NCBI RefSeq assembly: GCF_041435115.1
Contig: NZ_CP108046.1
Span: 6,882,001-6,946,000 of the forward strand
DNA from: Streptomyces sp. NBC_00289
Lineage (GTDB): Bacteria; Actinomycetota; Actinomycetes; Streptomycetales; Streptomycetaceae
Direction: 5' to 3'
DNA length: 64,000 nt
The notes under the pieces are model-generated. The model saw only the letters and a list, made by a program, of their open reading frames with translations. It was not told the DNA's origin and did no database searches. Positions 59,098 to 64,000 of the stretch are shown in pieces. The position numbers and the translations under genes are program-made. Within the stretch, counting starts at the first letter, position 1. Every line of letters starts with the position of its first letter.

Positions 59098-59501
59098 TCA
59101 CCTACCTGCTCGACACCTCCGCCCTGTGGCACCTGTTCCGCACCCCCGGAGCTCTGGCGCCCTGGGAGGGGCACATCGCCGCCGGGGTGTTCCACCTCTG
59201 CGAGCCGACACGCGCCGAATTTCTCTACTCGGCAACCAGTCCGACCCACCGGGACGAGCTCACGGAGGAGTTGGACGCACTTTGCCTGCTCTCTCCCGTT
59301 CCGAAGAACGCGTGGCGTTGGGTCGATACCGCCCAGTACAAGCTGACACAACAGGGTCAGCATCGTGCGGCAGGAGCGATCGACCTGTTGGTGTGTGCGA
59401 CCGCGGTCCACCACGGGCACACCGTCCTCCATGTGGACAACGACTTCGCGACGGTCGCCGGAGCACTCAAGGAACTTCAGCAGCGAGACGTACGAGCCTG
59501 A
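59094..59501 (+). CDS. vapC: VapC toxin, PIN-domain ribonuclease
   Basis: A 135-residue PIN-domain RNase, usually cleaving tRNA or rRNA. Acidic residues are in place: Asp7 in YLLDTSALW, Glu in PTRAEFLYS, Asp in GAIDLLVCATA and Asp in HVDNDFATVA. GTG 59094 overlaps the vapB stop. The module appears complete and functional. A second VapC tail abuts it from the opposite strand. Confidence 0.93.
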   Translation: MITYLLDTSALWHLFRTPGALAPWEGHIAAGVFHLCEPTRAEFLYSATSPTHRDELTEELDALCLLSPVPKNAWRWVDTAQYKLTQQGQHRAAGAIDLLVCATAVHHGHTVLHVDNDFATVAGALKELQQRDVRA

Positions 59502-59590
59502 TCGAAGTCGCGGTCGAAGTGGAGCAGGGTGAGGCCTGCTTCTTCCGCGGCGGCGGCCACCAGGAGATCGACGGGGCCCGCGCTGCGGTG
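59477..59590 (-). pseudogene. C-terminal fragment of a second VapC toxin
   Basis: About 37 codons in which PVDLLVAAAAEEAGLTLLHFD is the C-terminal half of a PIN domain (AIDxLxAAxAxxxGLxLLHxDxDF). There is no N-terminal half and no antitoxin upstream. It overlaps the 3' end of vapC by 25 bases on the opposite strand. Confidence 0.6.
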
Positions 59591-59652
59591 TTCCCTTTGG
59601 CGGTCGGTTGTTCCTGCGCGGGGCGCGGGGTGTGCGGTCGGTGGCGTGCTCG

Positions 59653-60324
59653 TCAGCCGAGCGGGTTGGTGGTGTCGCGCAGGGTGGCCAGGGCGGGGCG
59701 GTACATGCGGGACTTGATGGTGCCGAGCGTGTCGCCGGCCTTGGCCACCTGTGCCTGGGCGATCTCGACGGCGGTGGAGCGCACGGCGTCCTCGGTGACC
59801 GACTGGTCGACGATGCCGACGGCTGCGGCATCGTCGCCGCCGTAGCGGCGGGCGGTGACCATGGCCTCGTGGGCGGTCTGCGGCGCCAGCCGGGACTGGA
59901 TGAGGGCGGCCATGCCGGGGGTGAAGGGGATGTTGATGTCCGCTTCGGGCAGGCACCAGTAGCCGCGGTCGGCGCGCATCACGCGGAAGTCGTGGGCGAG
60001 GGAGAACATCGCGCCGGCCGCGAAGGTGTGCCCCTGCAGCGCGGCCACCGTGATGACCGGCAGCGACAGCATCCGCGCGAACAGTTCGTGGACGGAGACG
60101 ACGTAGTCGTGGTAGCGGTCGGCGTGTGCGGACAGCCAGTCCAGATCGAGGCCGTTGGAGTAGAACTTGCCGGTGGCGGCGGTGACCAGGGCGCGGGGGC
60201 CTTCCGCCTTCTCCACCTCGTCGAGCGCGGCACCGACGGCGGTGAGCCAGTCGGGGTGGAATCGGTTCTCTCCGTCTCCGAGGTCGAGGACGAAGACGTT
60301 GTCGTGGCGGTCGAGTGAGGGCAT
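59653..60324 (-). CDS. Enoyl-CoA hydratase/isomerase-family protein
   Basis: A 223-residue crotonase-fold protein, short for the family and like delta3,delta2-enoyl-CoA isomerases. The oxyanion hole region is VTAATGKFYSNGLDLDWL, and VITVAALQGHTFAAGAMFSLAHDFRVM is the family core. PEADINIPFTPGMAALI carries the catalytic-acid region. ATG 60324 gives the typical N-terminus. It is followed upstream by a TetR regulator on the same strand (37-base gap), so it is probably part of its regulon. Confidence 0.9.
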   Translation of the reverse strand: MPSLDRHDNVFVLDLGDGENRFHPDWLTAVGAALDEVEKAEGPRALVTAATGKFYSNGLDLDWLSAHADRYHDYVVSVHELFARMLSLPVITVAALQGHTFAAGAMFSLAHDFRVMRADRGYWCLPEADINIPFTPGMAALIQSRLAPQTAHEAMVTARRYGGDDAAAVGIVDQSVTEDAVRSTAVEIAQAQVAKAGDTLGTIKSRMYRPALATLRDTTNPLG

Positions 60325-60361
60325 GGCGATTCCTTCGAGCTGAGTTGACCGGGTGAAGTGG

Positions 60362-60973
60362 CTACGGCCGGGGCCCGGGTCCGGCACCGGGGCGGTCGCG
60401 CAGGGTGTGGCGGAGCAGGTCGTGGATCTCGGCGGCGGCCGCCTCGATCGGGGCGGTGCTCCGCTCGGCCCGGCACATGATCACCGCGCCCTCGACCGCG
60501 GCGACGACGAAGGAACCCAGCCGACGGCTGCGCTCCTCGGTCAGGCCGTGCCGGACGAACAGGGCCGCGAGGGCCTCCTGCCAGCGGGCGAAGACGGCGG
60601 CGGCCGAGGGGGCGAGCTGGGGTGCGTCGTCGTTGGTCTCGACGGCCACCGCCACGATCGGGCAGCCGGCCCGGAAGTCGCTCTCCACGAGCCGGTCGCG
60701 CCACAGCAGGAAGAACGCGTCGACGGCCGCCACCGGATCATCCGCCTGCATGGCGGCGTCGATCAGATCCGCGATGAAGTCCCCCGCAAGCGCCACGGCC
60801 TCGTGGATGAGCTGCGTCCGCCCGCCGGGGAAGTGGTGGTAGACCGAGCCCCGCGGGGCTCCGCTGTGGGCGAGCACCCGGTCGATGCTGGTCGCGCTCG
60901 CCCCGTTCTCACGCAGCAGGGCGACGGCGCTGAGGATCATCCGGTTCCGGCTGTCGCTCCTGCGCGGGGTCAC
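60362..60973 (-). CDS. TetR-family transcriptional regulator
   Basis: A 203-residue repressor. The helix-turn-helix is ATSIDRVLAHSGAPRGSVYHHFPGG (residues about 26-50) and the TetR C-terminal domain carries FRAGCPIVAVAVETND, the YxiF/LmrA-type subgroup. GTG 60973 is the family start. An inverted repeat TACC-tgtc-GGTA at 61017-61028 lies 44 bases upstream. It is in an operon with the crotonase-fold protein downstream. Confidence 0.92.
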   Translation of the reverse strand: MTPRRSDSRNRMILSAVALLRENGASATSIDRVLAHSGAPRGSVYHHFPGGRTQLIHEAVALAGDFIADLIDAAMQADDPVAAVDAFFLLWRDRLVESDFRAGCPIVAVAVETNDDAPQLAPSAAAVFARWQEALAALFVRHGLTEERSRRLGSFVVAAVEGAVIMCRAERSTAPIEAAAAEIHDLLRHTLRDRPGAGPGPRP

Positions 60974-61016
60974 CTGCCCACCACCTTCCGACGGGATTGC
61001 GGCCCGCCGTACGGGC

Positions 61017-61028
61017 TACCTGTCGGTA
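61017..61028. promoter_or_regulatory. Candidate TetR operator
   Basis: TACC-TGTC-GGTA forms a short inverted repeat, with a further GGTA 14 bases on, upstream of the TetR gene. The remainder of the 500-base gap to 61472 shows no gene or repeat. Confidence 0.4.
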
Positions 61029-61472
61029 ACTTATGGGGTATGGCATAGAGCAGGCAAGAGGGGGAGCGGGGGGCCGTCCGGTCGGAGTCGACGAGGTGGC
61101 GGCATGTGGGCGACCGCGCTGCCGGGACCCGGTCGGCCCGCGCGCCCGTCGGCATGCGGCACCTGCGGGGTCCGGAGGGGAGTACGGTTGCGGCACCGAG
61201 CGCACCTCGCACGCCGTCATCGGTTTCGGCGTCGCCCTCGGGGAACGGCACAGGCCGGCCCACATCGGATCCGGCCGGAAATGAGCCGCCTCATGCCTTC
61301 AGGCTCGTACTCTCCCGCCGTCTTCCGTGTCCGGACCCGCCCAGAGCGGTAGCGGATTCACCGGCTTCCTGGTGCCCCGAGGCATCCCGGCATCTCGCCG
61401 ACGGCCCCGGACCGATCAGCCCGTCCGAACCGGTCAGCACGGTTCCGAACCGCTCAAGAGGATGCGAGACGC

Positions 61473-61745
61473 ATGTATTCACAGGACTCGATCTCCGGCC
61501 GCCGGCGTGGCCGTCCCGAACCGAGCGCGGAGGTGCTCTCCGGACTGGCCTGCCTCATCTGCGGCACCGACTACCGGAACGCACCCGACGCGCAGGCGGT
61601 GGTGGTCTCCCACCGCGACGACAAGCAGCTCCTCGCCTGCCGGGGGACGTGCGCACGCATGGCGAGCGGGTCGGCCGACGGCCTCGACGAGACGCCGCAC
61701 CCGCTGGCCGAGCGCGTCCGCAGGCACCGGGCCGAGGGCTCCTGA
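61473..61745 (+). CDS. Small zinc-ribbon-like protein of unknown function
   Basis: A 90-residue protein. It has a CLICG knuckle at residues 27-31 and a second cysteine pair CRGTC at 56-60, a likely Cys4 zinc ribbon. The Arg-rich start (GRRRGRPEPS) and C-terminal helix (HPLAERVRRHRAEG) are basic. The AGAGGATG upstream is a weak ribosome site. It lies 73 bases before the carboxyethylornithine synthase-like gene and may be co-transcribed. I do not recognise the family. Confidence 0.65.
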   Translation: MYSQDSISGRRRGRPEPSAEVLSGLACLICGTDYRNAPDAQAVVVSHRDDKQLLACRGTCARMASGSADGLDETPHPLAERVRRHRAEGS

Positions 61746-61818
61746 CCCTGATGTCGGGCAGCCGCGACGAGCACGCCGGGAACGAAGCACACGAAGCGCA
61801 CGAAATATTGGGGAAGCC

Positions 61819-63012
61819 ATGAGCCTGATGAGTCTCGGAGTACTTGCCTCCTCCCGCAAGGAGAACGAGTTCCGCCTGCCGTTGCACCCCGCTCACCTCG
61901 GCCGGATCGCCCCGGACATACGCGAGAAGATCTTCCTCGAACAGGGGTACGGCGAACGCTTCGGCGTCGCCGACGACGCGCTGCGACCACTCGTGGCCGG
62001 CCTGCGCCCGCGCGAGCGGATCCTCGCCGAGTGCGACATCGTGCTGCTGCCCAAACCGATGCACGACGACATCGCCGAGCTCCGCGAGGGCCAGGTGCTG
62101 TGGGGGTGGCCGCACTGTGTGCAGGACGAGAAGATGACCCAGATCGGCATCGATCGACGGCTGACCCTGATCGCCTGGGAAGCCATGAACCACTGGACCT
62201 CAACGGGCGCCTTCAGCGTCCACGTGTTCCACAAGAACAACGAGCTCGCCGGATACTGCTCGGTGCTGCACGCCCTCCAGCTCGGCGGGCTGACCGGCCA
62301 CTACGGCCGCCGCCTGCGCGCGGTGGTCATCAGCTTCGGTGCCACCGCGCGCGGGGCGGTCACCGGCCTGGGTGCCATGGGGGTCACCGACGTCACGGTG
62401 CTCACCCAGCGCGCCGCCGCGGCGGTGGCCTCACCGATGCCCTCGGTCGTGATGGCCCACTTTGAGGAGCAGGAGGACGATCCGTCGCGCCTGCGGGCAG
62501 TCACCGCGGCCGGTTCGATGCCGCTGGCGGAGTACCTGGCCGGGTTCGACGTCATCGTCAACTGCGTCCTCCAGGACACCGACGCACCGCTCATGTTCGT
62601 CACCGACGAGGAACTCGCCCTGTTCCGGCCGGGCACCTTCTTCGTCGACGTCGCCTGCGACGAGGGCATGGGCTTCGAATGGGCCCGCCCGACCACCTTC
62701 GGCGAGCCCATGCCCACGGTGGGAGCGGGCTGCCACTACTACGCGGTGGATCACAGCCCGTCCCACCTGTGGAACTCCGCCACCTGGGAGATCAGCGAGG
62801 CGCTCCTTCCCTACCTGCGCAAGGTCATGAGCGGCCCCGGGGCATGGGACACCGACATCACGGTGAGGAAGGCCATCGAGATCCGCGACGGCGTCGTCCA
62901 GAACCCGAAGATCCTCTCCTTCCAGCACCGGTCAGCCACCTACCCCCACCCGCCCGAGGACCCGGCGCCCGCTCTCGACTCGCTGCCGCACTCCGCCGGG
63001 CAGCCGGCCTGA
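61819..63012 (+). CDS. N5-(carboxyethyl)ornithine synthase-like protein
   Basis: A 397-residue NAD(P)-dependent enzyme of the alanine dehydrogenase/PNT superfamily. N-terminal signatures LGVLASSRKENEFRLPLHP and DIVLLPKPMHDDIAELREGQVLWGWPHCVQ match N5-(carboxyethyl)ornithine synthases, which reductively join pyruvate with ornithine (or lysine). The Rossmann part has VVISFGATARGAVTGLGAMG. ATG 61819 follows GGGGAAG. The ~40-residue C-terminal tail is proline-rich. Such enzymes supply unusual amino acids or opine-like compounds; no biosynthetic cluster is visible in the window. Confidence 0.85.
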   Translation: MSLMSLGVLASSRKENEFRLPLHPAHLGRIAPDIREKIFLEQGYGERFGVADDALRPLVAGLRPRERILAECDIVLLPKPMHDDIAELREGQVLWGWPHCVQDEKMTQIGIDRRLTLIAWEAMNHWTSTGAFSVHVFHKNNELAGYCSVLHALQLGGLTGHYGRRLRAVVISFGATARGAVTGLGAMGVTDVTVLTQRAAAAVASPMPSVVMAHFEEQEDDPSRLRAVTAAGSMPLAEYLAGFDVIVNCVLQDTDAPLMFVTDEELALFRPGTFFVDVACDEGMGFEWARPTTFGEPMPTVGAGCHYYAVDHSPSHLWNSATWEISEALLPYLRKVMSGPGAWDTDITVRKAIEIRDGVVQNPKILSFQHRSATYPHPPEDPAPALDSLPHSAGQPA

Positions 63013-63024
63013 CACATCGCACCG

Positions 63025-63768
63025 TCAGTTGCCGCCGGCTGCCTTGAACATGTAGTTCTCGGACTTCTCGCGGCTGATGTTCCAGTACGAGACGAGGGGG
63101 TTGTCGTCGATGTTGAGGAAGTCGGCCTCGTCGGGCAGCGCGGCCTCGATCGGCCCGCTGTCCGCATCGGCGTTGGAGACGCGGCCCTGGAGGCTGACGG
63201 TCATCGTCTCCACGGCCTCGGTCGGCACGCCGATGCGGAAGAGGAGCATGCCCGCGTACGCCTTCTCGCCCGGCCCGATCGTGGCTCCCTTCATCTCGGA
63301 CTCCATCGGGCCGACCTGGTCCTCACGCCCGTCGTCGAAGCGGACGACCGGGTAGCGGTAGAGGGCGCATTCCTTGTTCCCGGTGTTGGTGGCCGTGAGG
63401 AGGAGGTGCCGGGCCTGGTCATGTGCGTAGAGCGTCGTGGTGATCGAGATGTCGGCGGCGCGGCAGGTGGCGGTGGCGGTCCCGCCGCCTGTGCTGCCCG
63501 AACCGCCGGAGTTCCCCGAGCCGCCGCCTGAGTCCTGCGAGCTGTCGTCCGTGGCGGTGTCCTCGCCGCCCGTGCCGGCGTTCTCGCCGTCCGAGCCGGT
63601 GTCCTCGCCGCCGGGCTGGGTGGAGACGGTCGCGCTCGGAGTGGCGGACGGGGTGGTGCCTGTGCCGTTGTTCGTGCCGCCCGGCTCGCAGGCCGTGGCG
63701 GAGAGGAGGGCGGTGAGGGCCGCGGCTCCCAGGGCGTGGGCCTTCCAGCCCCTGTGTGCGGTACGCAT
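63025..63768 (-). CDS. DUF4232-type lipoprotein
   Basis: A 247-residue exported lipoprotein. The signal MRTAHRGWKAHALGAAALTA ends in the lipobox LLSATAC (modified Cys near residue 27). A Ser/Thr/Gly/Glu-rich linker follows (about 28-105), then a beta-sandwich domain with CRAADISITTTL and NTGNKECALYRYP, the two cysteines typical of DUF4232. ATG 63768 follows GGGGGAT. Function is unknown. It is convergent with the carboxyethylornithine synthase-like gene, with 12 bases between them. Confidence 0.88.
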   Translation of the reverse strand: MRTAHRGWKAHALGAAALTALLSATACEPGGTNNGTGTTPSATPSATVSTQPGGEDTGSDGENAGTGGEDTATDDSSQDSGGGSGNSGGSGSTGGGTATATCRAADISITTTLYAHDQARHLLLTATNTGNKECALYRYPVVRFDDGREDQVGPMESEMKGATIGPGEKAYAGMLLFRIGVPTEAVETMTVSLQGRVSNADADSGPIEAALPDEADFLNIDDNPLVSYWNISREKSENYMFKAAGGN

Positions 63769-64000
63769 GGTGATCCCCCGTGTGCAGTCGTTGACCGGCA
63801 CCCCGGTTGTCCGCCGCGTCTGTGGGACTCGACGACTTCCCGTGTGCACCGGTGCATCGACAGCAAGCTAGCCGGAAGGGCCGGTCCCTCTCGCCCAACG
63901 AGGGGTTGAACCGCGCCTGCAACCACAGTGGTCGTCGGTGTACCACCAGGGGTGTAGTGCGGTCAGGTCTCGGTCCGCATCCGGAGCTCCGTCAGGGGGT

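Overview
The window is high-GC actinobacterial DNA, almost certainly from a Streptomyces chromosome. The reasons are strong third-position GC bias, GTG starts, many leaderless-type promoters, a class F sortase with its partner protein, an hrdA-type sigma factor beside dnaG, and gene order like the nitrite reductase to dnaG/hrdA stretch of other streptomycetes. The left ~25.8 kb is conserved core chromosome. The right ~38 kb is an accessory region with duplications, gene fragments and tRNA-linked junctions.

Core part, 1-25.9 kb. An assimilatory nitrate/nitrite block comes first: nirB (cut by the left edge), a coupled FAD reductase, a TauE/SafE permease, a molybdopterin nitrate reductase and a sirohydrochlorin chelatase for sirohaem supply. 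Candidate GlnR boxes with exact 6-nt spacing lie before both the nitrite and the nitrate operons. Interspersed are a sortase F pair, a secreted M4 metalloprotease, a gamma-glutamylcyclotransferase and a SanA-like protein. Next come dGTPase, a ferredoxin-reductase-like flavoprotein, DnaG, the HrdA-like sigma factor, a heterodimeric ABC exporter, an FGGY kinase, a small YtxH-like protein and three tRNA genes. Four repeat arrays sit in or near this part: 11-bp, 15/45-bp, ~108-bp and 9-bp units.

Transport and signalling island, 25.9-39.5 kb. The 3' part of the CAT-anticodon tRNA gene (25873-25918) is repeated almost perfectly at 39456-39501 with one mismatch. This looks like attL/attR of an integrated element whose integrase has decayed. 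Inside are an MMPL exporter, two paralogous histidine kinases, a secreted SGNH hydrolase, one NarL-type regulator, DedA, a methyltransferase, a second complete two-component system, an aldo/keto reductase and an AraC regulator. The MMPL gene and the second kinase have matching operator-plus-promoter modules with identical spacing, so they probably form one regulon.

Accessory redox region, 39.5-61 kb. This is a patchwork of quinone-oxidoreductase-like, NmrA-like, SDR, enoyl-CoA hydratase, alpha/beta-hydrolase, Old Yellow Enzyme, LtrA and FUSC-type genes. Most sit next to an AraC, TetR, MarR or LuxR regulator with visible operators. It also holds many relics: a tyrosine recombinase piece, a TetR tail, a chimeric acyl-ligase/toxin reading frame beside an XRE antitoxin, a VapC tail next to an intact VapBC, and two pairs of interspersed repeats. 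Two features stand out. One is a duplicated segment encoding a leaderless 27-residue peptide in front of two different enzyme genes. The other is an orphan response regulator that has lost its phospho-acceptor aspartate.

Right end, 61.4-64 kb. A small zinc-ribbon-like protein precedes an N5-(carboxyethyl)ornithine synthase-like enzyme, followed by a convergent DUF4232-type lipoprotein.
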